Assembly (NCBI GenBank): GCA_050246875.1
Contig: JBFWVF010000003.1
Span: forward strand, 186,001 to 250,000
From: SHWB01 sp050246875
GTDB taxonomy: Bacteria > Pseudomonadota > Alphaproteobacteria > UBA6615
DNA length: 64,000 nucleotides
Reading direction: 5' to 3'
Shown here: positions 26,548-35,421 of the stretch, piece after piece
Numbering within the stretch: the stretch's first letter is position 1
Layout of the letters: each line of letters starts with the position of its first letter
Notes under the pieces: model-generated
The model's database searches: none
What the model was told of the DNA's origin: nothing
What the model saw: the letters and a program-made list of their open reading frames with translations, nothing else
Position numbers and translations under genes: made by a program

Positions 26548-27441
26548 ATGAACATCCTGTCGATCCAGTCGCACGTCGCCTTAGGCCATGTCGGCAACGC
26601 CGCCGCCACGCTGCCGCTGCAGCGCCTCGGCTTCGAGGTGCTGGCGGTGCCGACGGTGGTGTGGTCGAACCACGCCGGCTACGGCGATTGCGGCGGGCCG
26701 GCGCTTGGCGCCGCCGACGTCGCCGGCCTGATCGACGGGCTGGAACGGCGCGGCGCCTTCGCCGCCACCGGCGGCGTCCTCACCGGCTATCTCGGCGACG
26801 CGGCGCTCGGGCCGGTGCTGCTCGACGCCGTGGCGCGCGTGCGCGAGGCCAATCCGGCGGCGCTGTGGTGCTGCGATCCGGTGCTGGGCGACGACTATGC
26901 CGGCCTCTACGTTGGCGACGACGTCGCCGCCTTCGTCGCCAACCGCGCCGTGGCCGACGCCGATATCGTCACCCCGAACCTGTTCGAACTCGAATTCCTC
27001 GGCGGCCGCGCGGCCGGCAGCCTTGCCGGCGCCCCGGTCGCCGACATCACCGCCGCCGCCCGCGCCCTGCTCGGCCGGGGCGAGGGCGGCCGGCCGCACC
27101 TCGCCGTCGTCACCAGCGTCACGGCCGAGGGCATGCGGCCGGACGCGATCGCCATGCTGGCGGTGACGGCGGACGCCGCCTGGCTGGTGGTGACGCCGCG
27201 CCTCGCCTTCGAGCGACCGCCCAACGGCGCCGGCGACCTGACGGCGGCGCTGTTCCTCGCCCAGCGCCTGCTGCGTCCGGGCGAACCGCCAGGCACCGCT
27301 CTCGCCGCCACGGCCGCCCGGGTGTTCGCCATCCTCGAGGCGACGCATGCCGCCGGGGCGCGCGAGCTGGCGCTCGTCGCCGCCCAGGACGCCGTGCTGC
27401 GCCCGCCGCGGGGGTTCGCCGCCCGCGGCCTGCGGATCTGA
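26548..27441 (+). CDS. pdxY: Pyridoxal kinase
   Basis: A 297-residue ribokinase-fold enzyme that phosphorylates pyridoxal in vitamin B6 salvage. It opens MNILSIQSHVALGHVGNAA, matching PdxY, with VWSNHAGYGDCGG near residue 39, CCDPVLGDDYAGLYV near residue 107, TPNLFELEFL near residue 141 and the catalytic anion hole PPNGAGDLTAALF near residue 226. Ribosome binding site GGGGAAGG precedes the ATG. PLP-dependent enzymes elsewhere in the window (aminotransferases, LysA) would use the product. Confidence 0.93.
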   Translation: MNILSIQSHVALGHVGNAAATLPLQRLGFEVLAVPTVVWSNHAGYGDCGGPALGAADVAGLIDGLERRGAFAATGGVLTGYLGDAALGPVLLDAVARVREANPAALWCCDPVLGDDYAGLYVGDDVAAFVANRAVADADIVTPNLFELEFLGGRAAGSLAGAPVADITAAARALLGRGEGGRPHLAVVTSVTAEGMRPDAIAMLAVTADAAWLVVTPRLAFERPPNGAGDLTAALFLAQRLLRPGEPPGTALAATAARVFAILEATHAAGARELALVAAQDAVLRPPRGFAARGLRI

Positions 27442-27540
27442 GCCGGCCGCGACGTTTGCGCCGCCCGGGCTTTCTGATATGAACGCCACGGCCCCGCGCC
27501 GCGGTGCCCAAGGAAACGCCACAGCACCGCCGCCTGCCCC

Positions 27541-28179
27541 TTGCTGACCGCCAGCATTTTCCTCAATGGCCTGGTGTTCGGGCTCATCCTCGCCGCGCCG
27601 GCGGGCCCGGTCGGCGTGCTTTGCATCCAGCGCACGCTGTCGGAAGGCCGCCTGCACGGGCTGCTGTCGGGCCTCGGCGCCGCCGTCGGCGACGCGCTCT
27701 ACGGCATCGTCGCTGCCTTCGGCATCAGCGCCGTCGCGCTGTGGATCGACGAGCACGAGGCCGGCCTGCGGACCTTCGGCGGCATCGTGCTGCTGATCCT
27801 CGCCGCGCGCACGGTCATGGGGCGGCCGCGCCAGACGGTGCCGGCGGTGCGCGGCCGCGTCCACACCGGCAGCCTCGCACGCGACTTCGTCTCGGCCTTC
27901 GCGCTCACCATCACCAATCCGGTGACGCTGATCACCTTCGCCTCGCTGCTGGCGACCTTCGGCCTGACCAACGTCATCGAGACACGCGCCCGCGCCACGG
28001 CGCTGGTCGGCGGCGTCTTCCTCGGCTCGCTCGTGTGGTGGCTGGCCATCGCGCTGGCCGCCAATTTGTTCCGGCCGATGGTCGAAGGCGGCAACGGCAG
28101 CTGGATGCGCTACGTCTCGGCCGGCATCCTCGGCGCCTTCGCGCTGTGGGCGCTGGTCACCGCCTGGGTGATGGTCTGA
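27541..28179 (+). CDS. LysE/RhtB family amino-acid exporter
   Basis: A 212-residue membrane protein with about six hydrophobic helices. The family core is visible: LAAPAGPVGVLCIQRTLSEG near residue 17, GLGAAVGDALYGIVAAFG near residue 44, and FALTITNPVTLITFASL near residue 121. LysE-type carriers export amino acids such as lysine, threonine or cysteine-pathway metabolites. The frame appears to begin at TTG 27541, with AAGGAA about 25 bases upstream; a GTG at codon 11 would truncate the first helix, so the start is uncertain. Confidence 0.88.
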   Translation: MLTASIFLNGLVFGLILAAPAGPVGVLCIQRTLSEGRLHGLLSGLGAAVGDALYGIVAAFGISAVALWIDEHEAGLRTFGGIVLLILAARTVMGRPRQTVPAVRGRVHTGSLARDFVSAFALTITNPVTLITFASLLATFGLTNVIETRARATALVGGVFLGSLVWWLAIALAANLFRPMVEGGNGSWMRYVSAGILGAFALWALVTAWVMV

Positions 28180-28185
28180 GGCCGG

Positions 28186-28635
28186 TCAGCCCGGCGGCGC
28201 CCAGCCCGCCGGCGCCATCTCGAAGGCGGCGAACTCGAAGCCCGGCGCGACTGTGCAGCCGACCAGCGTCCACGCACCGAGGCTCACCGCCGACTGCCAG
28301 GCGTCGGCCGGCACCACCGCCTGCGGCCGTTCCCCTGCGGCGAGGTCGCTGCCGAGGCGATGGACGGCCGCCGGCGCCGCGCCGGCGCTGACGCTGAGCG
28401 CGAGCGGCGCGCCGGCATACCAGTGCCAGATCTCGACGGCATCGCGCACGCGGTGCCAGGCCGAGCGCTCGCCGGCGGCGAGCAGGTAATAGATGGCGGT
28501 GACGGCGGCGCGGCGCGCGCCGTCGCCCTCGCGGAAGATCTCGCGGTAATGGCCACCCTCGGGATGCGGGGCAAGGCCGAGCAGGCGGACGACCGCCGCG
28601 GCGTCCATCGCCGCGGGCACCGCAGGCGCGCTCAT
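28186..28635 (-). CDS. Cupin (DUF985 / cupin_5) family protein
   Basis: A 149-residue cupin of the DUF985 type. The signature LGLAPHPEGGHYREIFR near residue 19 is followed by TAIYYLLAAGERSAWHRVRDAVEIWHWYAG near residue 46, then VVPADAWQSAV and LVGCTVAPGFEFAAFEMA at the C-terminus. The His and Glu residues of the central motif would line the barrel. Related proteins have been crystallised but the physiological role is poorly defined; nucleotide-sugar-like epimerase folds are similar. Its start lies ten bases before the GST gene stop codon on the map, so it is read after that gene. Confidence 0.85.
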   Translation of the reverse strand: MSAPAVPAAMDAAAVVRLLGLAPHPEGGHYREIFREGDGARRAAVTAIYYLLAAGERSAWHRVRDAVEIWHWYAGAPLALSVSAGAAPAAVHRLGSDLAAGERPQAVVPADAWQSAVSLGAWTLVGCTVAPGFEFAAFEMAPAGWAPPG

Positions 28636-28645
28636 GCCGCCGCGC

Positions 28646-29248
28646 TCATGCCGGCGGCCGGGTCTGCTGCATCGAGGGGCGCTCGGCGAAGCTCGCGAAC
28701 CATGCCGTCAGCTTCGGCCGCCCGCCGCGCCAGTCGTCCCCGGCGAAGCGGAAATCGCGGTAGGCGAGCGCGCAGCCGACGCCGATGTGGCCGAGCGTAA
28801 TCGCGCCGCCGAGCGCGGCCGCCTCGCGCTCCAGCAGGTCGAGCGCGGTGTTGACCGACCATGCCTGGCGGTCGACGAATTTCTGCGAGAGCTTGTCGCC
28901 CTCGTGGAACAGCGTCTCGACGCGGGCGTTGACCGAGGCGTCGAGCATGCCGGTGGCGATGGCGTCGAGGTGCAGCGCCTGCCAGCGTGCCGCGCCGTCG
29001 GGCAGCAGCTTCGCCGCCGGCGCCTGCGCGGCGAGGTACTGGCAGACGATCGCCGACTCGAACAGCACCGGGCCGTCGTCCGTCACCAGCGTCGGCACCT
29101 TGCCGATCGGGTTGAGGTCGCGGTAGCCGGCCGGATCGGTCCACGGGTTGATCTCGACCATCTCGATCTTCGCGGCGAGGCCGGCCTCGATGGCTGTGAC
29201 GCGCGCCTTGCGCGCGTAGGGCGAGGCGGCGGAGAAGTAGAGCTTCAT
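28646..29248 (-). CDS. Glutathione S-transferase family protein
   Basis: A 200-residue GST. The thioredoxin-like domain covers about residues 1-80: MKLYFSAASPYARKARVTAIE, with the catalytic-site Ser/Tyr region, then NPIGKVPTLVTDDG near residue 47 with the cis-Pro and FESAIVCQYLA near residue 64. The all-helical C-terminal domain follows. GSTs conjugate or reduce substrates with glutathione. The ATG at 29248 begins exactly at the conserved strand. The cupin gene starts ten bases after its stop, suggesting one transcript. Confidence 0.92.
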   Translation of the reverse strand: MKLYFSAASPYARKARVTAIEAGLAAKIEMVEINPWTDPAGYRDLNPIGKVPTLVTDDGPVLFESAIVCQYLAAQAPAAKLLPDGAARWQALHLDAIATGMLDASVNARVETLFHEGDKLSQKFVDRQAWSVNTALDLLEREAAALGGAITLGHIGVGCALAYRDFRFAGDDWRGGRPKLTAWFASFAERPSMQQTRPPA

Positions 29249-29386
29249 CGCGGTTGTCCCCGGCTGAGGGTTGCGGCAACGCGGGCGCACCCTATCGCCG
29301 GCCCGCGCCAGCGCCAAGCGCGCGCGCCGGAACGGAGCCTTTACCGCCGGCTCACAGCGGGCGCGGCGGCATGCTAGCGTGCCGGC

Positions 29387-30160
29387 ATGTGGCCCGACGT
29401 CGTCGACCAGCGCGATTTCTATGCGACCGGCCTCGGCCAGACCGTGCGCCGCACCGTGCGCCGTGCCATGCGCGAGATGTGGCCGGACACGTCGGGCATG
29501 ACCGTCGCCGGCATCGGCTACGCCACGCCCTACCTGCGCCCGTTCCACGAGGAGGCGGCGCGCGCGCTGGCGGTGATGCCGGCGCCGATGGGCGTGATCG
29601 CCTGGCCGGCGCCGAAGACGGCGCGCGGCGCGGCGCGCGAGCCCAACGTCGTCGCGCTGGCGCACGAGGGCGAGTTGCCGCTGCCCGACCTCTCGGTCGA
29701 CCGCATCCTCATGGTTCACGCGCTCGAACATGCCGCGCAGCCGCAGGCGATGCTGCGCGAGCTGTGGCGCGTGCTGGCCGACGGCGGCCGACTGCTCGCC
29801 GTCGTGCCCAACCGGCGCTCGATCTGGGCGCGCAGCGACCACACACCGTTCGGCCACGGCCAGCCCTACTCGCTCGACCAGCTCAACCGCACCCTGCGCG
29901 CCGCGATGTTCGCTCCGCTGACGGCGCGGCGGGCGCTGTTCGTGCCGCCGACGCAGCGCCGCTTCGTGCTGTCGGGCGCCTATGCGTGGGAACGGCTCGG
30001 CGAGCGCTGGTTCCAGCCGCTCGGCGGCGTGCTGCTGGTCGAGGCCGGCAAGCAGATCTACGCGGCGACCACGGCCGGCGCCACGGCGCGGACGCGCCGA
30101 CGCTACCTGCCGGCCGGCGTCGCGGCGCGGCGCGAGGGCCCCGTCAGTCCCGCGAAATGA
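29387..30160 (+). CDS. Class I SAM-dependent methyltransferase
   Basis: A 257-residue methyltransferase of the Methyltransf_11 type. The N-terminal GIGYATPYLRPF region near residue 43 stands where the SAM-binding glycine loop is expected. DRILMVHALEHAAQPQAMLRELWRVLADGGRLLAVVPN near residue 104 covers motifs post-I to III. The C-terminal third is basic. Such genes are often found beside glyoxalase or GST genes in alphaproteobacteria and their substrate is unknown. The 3' end overlaps the convergent metW gene by 17 bases. Confidence 0.85.
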   Translation: MWPDVVDQRDFYATGLGQTVRRTVRRAMREMWPDTSGMTVAGIGYATPYLRPFHEEAARALAVMPAPMGVIAWPAPKTARGAAREPNVVALAHEGELPLPDLSVDRILMVHALEHAAQPQAMLRELWRVLADGGRLLAVVPNRRSIWARSDHTPFGHGQPYSLDQLNRTLRAAMFAPLTARRALFVPPTQRRFVLSGAYAWERLGERWFQPLGGVLLVEAGKQIYAATTAGATARTRRRYLPAGVAARREGPVSPAK

Positions 30161-30779
30161 GGAACACCGCCTGTTCGGCGCGCAGGTTGTCGAACCAGCC
30201 CGGACGCGCCACGCGGCGGGCCTTGCCGTCGCGGCCGATCAGCACGGCACGCTCGACGCGCACGCCGAGTTCACGCGCCAGCGCGAGGAAATCGGCGATG
30301 GTGACGAGGCGGATGTTCGGCGTCGCGTACCACGGCGCGTTGAGGATGTGGGAGTCGGGCGCCCGGCCGTTGACCAGCAGCTGCGCGCGCAGCCGCCAGT
30401 AGGCGAAGTTCGGGAAGCTGACGACGGCGTGGCGGCCGATGCGCAGCAGCTCCGCCAGCATCGCCCGCACGTCGTAGATCGCCGGCAGCGTCTGCGACAG
30501 GATGACGAAGTCGAAGGCATCGGACGGGTAGTCGGCGACGACCGACTCGGCGTCGCCCTGGATCACCGCCAGGCCGTGCGCCACGGCCTCGCTGACGCCT
30601 TCCGGCGACAGCTCGATGCCGCGCCCGTCGACGCCCTTGAAGTGGACGAGATAGGACAGCAGCGTGCCGTCGCCGCAGCCGACGTCGAGCACGCGCGAGG
30701 CCGGCGCCACCATGTCGGCGATGAGCTGGAGGTCGGTGCGGATGGTGCCGGTACGCGGCGGCGGCGGGCGGTTCATCAT
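30144..30779 (-). CDS. metW: Methionine biosynthesis protein MetW
   Basis: A 211-residue methyltransferase-fold protein. The SAM loop is VLDVGCGDGTLLSYL near residue 30, then GRGIELSPEGV, GDAESVVADYP and DFVILSQTLPAIYDV near residue 92. MetW accompanies MetX and is thought to support homoserine acylation in methionine synthesis. Two adjacent ATG codons are possible: 30779 overlaps the metX stop by four bases and 30776 by one. Order metX-metW on one transcript is conserved in proteobacteria. Confidence 0.94.
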   Translation of the reverse strand: MMNRPPPPRTGTIRTDLQLIADMVAPASRVLDVGCGDGTLLSYLVHFKGVDGRGIELSPEGVSEAVAHGLAVIQGDAESVVADYPSDAFDFVILSQTLPAIYDVRAMLAELLRIGRHAVVSFPNFAYWRLRAQLLVNGRAPDSHILNAPWYATPNIRLVTIADFLALARELGVRVERAVLIGRDGKARRVARPGWFDNLRAEQAVFLISRD

Positions 30780-31981
30780 GCCGGCCGCCGCCCGAGGCCG
30801 GCGAGTTCCGCCGCGCCGCCGAGAAAGCCCGACAGCACGCGGAAGAACTCCGGCTCGTCGAGCAGGAAGGCGTCGTGGCCGGCGTCGGTCTCGATCTCGA
30901 CGAAGCTCACCGCCGCCGCCGCGGCGTTGAGCGCGTGCACCACGGTGCGCGACTCCACCGTCGGAAACAGCCAGTCCGAGGTGAAGCTGACGACGCAGAA
31001 GCGCACCGGCGAGCCCTTGAAGGCGTTGGCCAGCACGCCGTTGCCGCGGTCCTGGGCGAGATCGAAGTAGTCCATCGCCCGCGTGATGTAGAGGTAGGAG
31101 TTGGCGTCGAAGCGCTCGACGAAGGTCGAGCCCTGGTGGCGCAGGTAGCTCTCGACCTGGAAGTCGGCGTCGAAACCGAAGGTCACCGCCTGGCGGTCCT
31201 GCAGCGAGCGGCCGAACTTGCGGTGCAGCGCGCGGTCCGACAGGTAGGTGATGTGCGCCGCCATGCGGGCGACGGCGAGGCCGCGCGCCGGGCGCTTGCC
31301 GTGGCGGAAATACTCGCCCGCGCACCATTCGGGATCGGCCATGATCGCCTGCCGGCCGACCTCGTGGAAGGCGATGTTCTGCGCCGAGTGGCGCGCCGCG
31401 CCGGCGATGGCGCAGGCGGCGAAGACGCGCTCGGGATAGCGCGCCGCCCATTCCAGCACCTGCATCGCGCCCATCGAGCCGCCGATGACGCAGAACAGAC
31501 GCTCGATGCCGAGGGCGTCGATCAGCAGCTTCTGCGCCGCCACCATGTCGCCGATGGTGATGACTGGAAACGTCAGGCCGTAGGGTTCGCCGGTCGCCGG
31601 GTCGATCTCGCGCGGGCCGGTCGTGCCCATGCAGCCGCCGAGCACGTTGGCGCAGATCACGAAGTAGCGGTCGGTGTCGATCGGCTTGCCGGGGCCGATG
31701 GCGAGATCCCACCAGCCCGGCCGCCCGGTGACCGGGTGCGGTTCGGCGGCGAACTGGTCGCCGGTCAGCGCGTGGCAGACGAGGATGGCATTGGAACGCG
31801 CGGCGTCGAGCGTGCCGTAGGTCTGCCATGCGACCGTGAACGGCCCGAGCGTCGCACCCGAGGCGAGGCGCAACGGCGCGTCACGGCCGAGGACCGTGCG
31901 CTCGCCCGGAAGGTTTGCGGTCGGCGGTGCTGCGGACGGTGCGACGCCCGTGCGAACGGTTCCGCCGGTAGCACTGGACAT
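30776..31981 (-). CDS. metX: Homoserine O-acetyltransferase/O-succinyltransferase MetX
   Basis: A 401-residue alpha/beta hydrolase-fold acyltransferase that activates homoserine for methionine synthesis. Signature segments: WQTYGTLDAARSNAILVCHALTGDQ near residue 52, ANVLGGCMGTTGP near residue 112, the nucleophile elbow GGSMGAMQVLEW near residue 167, SDWLFP near residue 334 with the catalytic Asp, and DAGHDAFLLD near residue 367 with the His. Whether it uses acetyl- or succinyl-CoA cannot be read safely. ATG at 31981 begins MSSATGG. Confidence 0.96.
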   Translation of the reverse strand: MSSATGGTVRTGVAPSAAPPTANLPGERTVLGRDAPLRLASGATLGPFTVAWQTYGTLDAARSNAILVCHALTGDQFAAEPHPVTGRPGWWDLAIGPGKPIDTDRYFVICANVLGGCMGTTGPREIDPATGEPYGLTFPVITIGDMVAAQKLLIDALGIERLFCVIGGSMGAMQVLEWAARYPERVFAACAIAGAARHSAQNIAFHEVGRQAIMADPEWCAGEYFRHGKRPARGLAVARMAAHITYLSDRALHRKFGRSLQDRQAVTFGFDADFQVESYLRHQGSTFVERFDANSYLYITRAMDYFDLAQDRGNGVLANAFKGSPVRFCVVSFTSDWLFPTVESRTVVHALNAAAAAVSFVEIETDAGHDAFLLDEPEFFRVLSGFLGGAAELAGLGRRPA

Positions 31982-32054
31982 ATCGGCAATCGCTCGTCGG
32001 ATGCGGCGGCGTGTCCGGCACGGCGCCGGGAACCGCCCGCCACGGCAGCGCGAA

Positions 32055-32083
32055 TAGCTATGGTCACCCCCCCATGGTGTCAA
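32055..32083 (-). promoter_or_regulatory. Candidate promoter of metX-metW
   Basis: On the minus strand a perfect -35 TTGACA (32078-32083) is followed after 17 bases by TAGCTA (32055-32060), about 74 bases before the metX ATG. The -10 match is weak. The leader shows no convincing SAM-II riboswitch, which would otherwise be a natural expectation for a methionine gene in this class. Confidence 0.45.
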
Positions 32084-32155
32084 CGTTTTCTTTGCCAAGC
32101 GGCCGGCGTCGGCGCTACAAGGCCGCGCGAGAATCCCCCTGTGGGCCCTCCCCAT

Positions 32156-33019
32156 ATGACCATCGTTTCCGGCACTCTCGACGAGCTGCGGCGCGAGATC
32201 GACACCATCGACGATGCCCTGCATGACCTGATCATGCGGCGGGCCGAGGTGGTGCGCCGCATCGGCCTTGCCAAGGGCGGCAGCGGCGGCACGACCTACC
32301 GCCCGGCGCGCGAGGCGCAGCTCCTGCGCCGTCTCGTCGGTCGCCACCGCGGCCCGCTGCCGGCCTCGACCGTCGTGCGCTTCTGGCGCGAACTGATGGC
32401 CGCCGCCCTGCGCCAGCAGGGCGACTTCTCCGTCGCCGTCTGGCGCGACGGCGAGGACGGCGTCGACGGCGAGATGGTGCGCCAGCATTTCGGCGCCGTG
32501 ACGCCGCTCACACCGCACAGCACGCCGGCACAGGTGATCACCGCCGTGGCGCAGGGCAACGCCTCCGTCGGCGTGTTGCCGCTGCCGCAGGACGACGACC
32601 ACGATCCGTGGTGGCCGGCGCTGCTGATCGGCGCGCCGCGCCGCGCCAGCGGCGAGGCGCCGCGGGTCGTCGCCCGCCTGCCCTTCCTCGGCGCCACGGC
32701 CGCCCGCGCCGGCGGCGCCTTCGTCGTCGGCCGCGGCGACGTCGATGCCTCGGGCGACGACCACAGCCTGATCGTCCTCGTCTGCGGCGAGGACGCCAGC
32801 CGCGCCCGCATGCAGGGTGCCCTGCGCGACGCCGGCTTCACCATCGCCGGCCACATCGCGCTCGACCGGCCGGGCGCGCGCGAACGCCTCCACCTGCTCG
32901 ACCTCGCCGGCTATGTCGCCGCCGCCGACGCGCGCTTCGCCGTTGTCGGCGAGCGCGTCGGCGCGACCGCCATCCATCGCCTCGGCGGCTACCCCACGCC
33001 GATGGCGCGCATCGACTGA
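32156..33019 (+). CDS. Chorismate mutase with C-terminal degenerate prephenate-dehydratase-like region
   Basis: A 287-residue protein. Residues 5-90 are an AroQ-type chorismate mutase: LDELRREIDTIDDALHDLI, the Arg/Lys-rich helix RRAEVVRRIGLAKG, and a third helix with FWRELMAAAL. The remaining 190 residues look like a decayed prephenate dehydratase plus ACT domain: AVAQGNASVGVLPLPQ stands where active enzymes have a PIENS motif, and the Thr-Thr-Arg-Phe motif is absent; DHSLIVLVCGEDASRARMQGAL resembles an ACT domain. The active dehydratase is the separate pheA at 38474. It heads a three-gene aromatic amino acid operon divergent from metX. Confidence 0.82.
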   Translation: MTIVSGTLDELRREIDTIDDALHDLIMRRAEVVRRIGLAKGGSGGTTYRPAREAQLLRRLVGRHRGPLPASTVVRFWRELMAAALRQQGDFSVAVWRDGEDGVDGEMVRQHFGAVTPLTPHSTPAQVITAVAQGNASVGVLPLPQDDDHDPWWPALLIGAPRRASGEAPRVVARLPFLGATAARAGGAFVVGRGDVDASGDDHSLIVLVCGEDASRARMQGALRDAGFTIAGHIALDRPGARERLHLLDLAGYVAAADARFAVVGERVGATAIHRLGGYPTPMARID

Positions 33020-33040
33020 ACGTTGTACCCCGGATCGTTC

Positions 33041-34129
33041 ATGGCCCAGCCCACCCCCCGTCCCAGCATCCTCGACATCCCGCTGTACGCGGCGAGCGAG
33101 GCGCGGCCCGGCACGGACTACGCGATCAACATCGGCTCCAACGAAAGCGCGCTCGGCCCGAGCCCGCGCGCCGCGGGCGCCTATGCCCGCGCGGCGCGCG
33201 AGATGCACCGCTATCCCGAGATCGACGGCCGCTCGCTGCGCGAGGCCATCGGCCGCCACTACGGGCTCGACCCGGCACGCATCATCTGCGGCGCCGGCTC
33301 GGACGAACTGCTGGAGCTGATCGGCCACGCCTATGCCGGCGAGGGCGACGAGGTGCTGTACAACGCCCACGGCTTCCAGATGTACCCGATCGTCGCGATG
33401 GCCGCCGGCGCGCGCCCGGTCAAGGTTGCGGAGACGCGGCTGACCGCCGACGTCGACGCCTTCCTCGCCGCCGTGACGCCGCGCACGCGGCTGGTATTCC
33501 TCGCCAATCCCAACAACCCGACCGGCACCTACCTGCCGCTGTCGGAACTGCGGCGGCTGCGCGCCGGCCTGCCCGACAACGTCCTGCTGGTGGTCGACGC
33601 CGCCTATTCGGAGTATGTCGTCCGCAACGACTACTCGCCCGGGATGGAACTTGTGGATGCCGGCGGCAACACCGTGATGACGCGGACCTTCTCGAAGATC
33701 CACGCGCTGGCCTCGCTGCGCCTCGGCTGGGGCTATTTCCCCGCCGGCATCGCCGAGGTGATCGAGCGCATCCGGCCGCCGTTCAACATCTCGCAGGCGG
33801 CCATCGAGGCGGGCAAGGCGGCGCTGGCCGACGTCGCGCACACCGACCGCTCGCGCGCCAACAACGACAGCGTGCTGCCGTGGTTCTCGCGCCGCCTCGC
33901 CGGACTCGGCCTCGAGGTCAATCCGTCGGTCGCCAACTTCGTGATCGCCCGGTTCCCGCTGGAGACCGGCCGCGATGCCGCTGCCGCCTACGCCTGGCTC
34001 AAGGACCGCCGCATCGTCGTGCGCCGCATCACCGGCTACGGTCTGCCGGAATGGCTGCGCTTCACCATCGGCACGCCGGCAGAGATGGCCACCGTCGGCG
34101 ACGCGATCGAGGAGTTTCTCGCGCGATGA
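33041..34129 (+). CDS. Histidinol-phosphate/aromatic aminotransferase (HisC-like)
   Basis: A 362-residue class I/II PLP aminotransferase. INIGSNESALGPSP near residue 29 is the substrate-phosphate loop, GAGSDELLELIGHAYAGEGDEVL lies near residue 86, FLANPNNPTGTYL near residue 155 is the PLP-site motif, and RTFSKIHALASLRLGWGY near residue 211 carries the catalytic Lys. The ATG at 33041 gives the usual N-terminus. Between a chorismate mutase and TyrA, transamination of prephenate, phenylpyruvate or hydroxyphenylpyruvate is likely; histidinol phosphate use is also possible. The stop overlaps tyrA by four bases. Confidence 0.92.
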   Translation: MAQPTPRPSILDIPLYAASEARPGTDYAINIGSNESALGPSPRAAGAYARAAREMHRYPEIDGRSLREAIGRHYGLDPARIICGAGSDELLELIGHAYAGEGDEVLYNAHGFQMYPIVAMAAGARPVKVAETRLTADVDAFLAAVTPRTRLVFLANPNNPTGTYLPLSELRRLRAGLPDNVLLVVDAAYSEYVVRNDYSPGMELVDAGGNTVMTRTFSKIHALASLRLGWGYFPAGIAEVIERIRPPFNISQAAIEAGKAALADVAHTDRSRANNDSVLPWFSRRLAGLGLEVNPSVANFVIARFPLETGRDAAAAYAWLKDRRIVVRRITGYGLPEWLRFTIGTPAEMATVGDAIEEFLAR

Positions 34130-35106
34130 CGGCGGCGCCCCCGTTCGCGCGCGTCGTCGTCGCCGGCATCGGCCTGATCGGCTCTTCCCTCGCGCTCGCC
34201 ATCCGCGCCGGCGGTCTCGCGCGCGAGGTGATCGGCGTCGACGCCGACGCGCGCGTGCGCAACGTGGCGCCGAGGCTCGGCATCGTCGACCGCGTCGAGA
34301 CCGATCCCGTCGCGGCGGTGCGCGGTGCCGACCTTGTGGTGCTGGCGGTGCCGGTGCGCGCGATGGGCGCGCTGGTACAGGCGATGGCGCCCGGCCTCGC
34401 GCCCGGCACCATCGTTACCGACACCGGCTCGGTGAAGCGTGCCGTGATCGAGGCGGTGGCGCCGCACCTGCCGGCAGGCGTGCATCTCGTGCCCGGCCAT
34501 CCGGTCGCCGGCACCGAGCATTCCGGCCCCGAGGCCGGCTTCGCCGAACTGTTCCGCGACCGCTGGTGCATCCTTGCCCCGGCCGCAGGCACCGACGCGG
34601 CGGCGATCGAGGCCGTTGCCCGGCTGTGGCGCGCCGTCGGCAGCGACGTCGAGGTCATGGACCCGGTCCATCACGACCGCGTGCTGGCGATCACCAGCCA
34701 CCTGCCGCACGCCATCGCCTACACCATCGTCGCGACGGCGGCGGACCTCGAGAACCAGTTGCAGCTTCTGGCGGCCTCGGCCGATCCGCAGAAGGTGACG
34801 ACGGCGGAAGTCATCAAGTATTCGGCCGGCGGCTTCCGCGACTTCACGCGCATCGCCGCGTCCGACCCGGTGATGTGGCGGGACGTGTTCCTGACCAATC
34901 GCGAGGCCGTGCTGGAGATGCTCGGCCGCTTCACCGAGGATCTGATCCGCCTGCAGCGCGCCATCCGCTGGGCCGAGGCCGACACGCTGGAGGCGCTGTT
35001 CCGCCGCGGCCGCGAGATTCGCCGTGGCGTCGTCGCCGCCCGCCAGGCCGGCCAGTTCGTCTATGGCGAGAACGGCGAACGCAAGGACGGCGACGGCAGC
35101 GAATAG
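34126..35106 (+). CDS. tyrA: Prephenate/arogenate dehydrogenase
   Basis: A 326-residue NAD(P)-dependent dehydrogenase of tyrosine synthesis. The Rossmann motif GIGLIGSSLALAI is at residue 14, TDTGSVKRAVIE near residue 99, GHPVAGTEHSGPEAG near residue 124 carries the conserved active-site His, and VMDPVHHDRVLAITSHLPHAIAY near residue 184 completes the site. No ACT or mutase domain is attached. Prephenate versus arogenate specificity cannot be decided, though cyclohexadienyl dehydrogenase is common in this group. ATGA overlap couples it to the aminotransferase. Confidence 0.94.
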   Translation: MTAAPPFARVVVAGIGLIGSSLALAIRAGGLAREVIGVDADARVRNVAPRLGIVDRVETDPVAAVRGADLVVLAVPVRAMGALVQAMAPGLAPGTIVTDTGSVKRAVIEAVAPHLPAGVHLVPGHPVAGTEHSGPEAGFAELFRDRWCILAPAAGTDAAAIEAVARLWRAVGSDVEVMDPVHHDRVLAITSHLPHAIAYTIVATAADLENQLQLLAASADPQKVTTAEVIKYSAGGFRDFTRIAASDPVMWRDVFLTNREAVLEMLGRFTEDLIRLQRAIRWAEADTLEALFRRGREIRRGVVAARQAGQFVYGENGERKDGDGSE

Positions 35107-35136
35107 GAAACTGTCGCGCCGGCCCGCTCGCCTCGC

Positions 35137-35385
35137 CTACTTCGCGGCGGCGCGCACCGGCGTGCGGGTCATCGTCTTGATCGGTCCGCGCGGGTTGCCC
35201 GAACGGGCGGCGATCTCGCGGTCCTGCGCCTCGATATGCGCGCGCGCCGGCTCGTCGCCGTCGAGGCCGCCGATCAGTTCGACCGGAACCTTGCGGTTCG
35301 AGGTGAGCGCGCCATCCTGGTAGACGACGTCGAACAGGACGTAATTGCCGACCACGACCGGCTTCTTGCTGCTGCGACCCATCAT
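35137..35385 (-). CDS. Small conserved protein of unknown function
   Basis: An 82-residue protein (starting MMGRSSKKPVVVGNYVLFDV, so 35385 or 35382 is the first codon). The middle segment VYQDGALTSNRKVPVELIGGLDGDEPARAHIEAQDREIA looks conserved and well ordered; the C-terminus RTPVRAAAK is basic. I believe similar short proteins occur in related alphaproteobacteria, but no function is known to me. It is read after the 65-residue basic protein, on the strand opposite to tyrA. Confidence 0.65.
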   Translation of the reverse strand: MMGRSSKKPVVVGNYVLFDVVYQDGALTSNRKVPVELIGGLDGDEPARAHIEAQDREIAARSGNPRGPIKTMTRTPVRAAAK

Positions 35386-35421
35386 CGTCTCCCTGCGCTG
35401 CAGCGTCGGCTGCGCGCCGTG

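Noticed and set aside
31982..32160. Possible SAM-II riboswitch before metX
   Set aside because: SAM-II elements are common before alphaproteobacterial methionine genes, but the conserved pseudoknot segments are not visible here.
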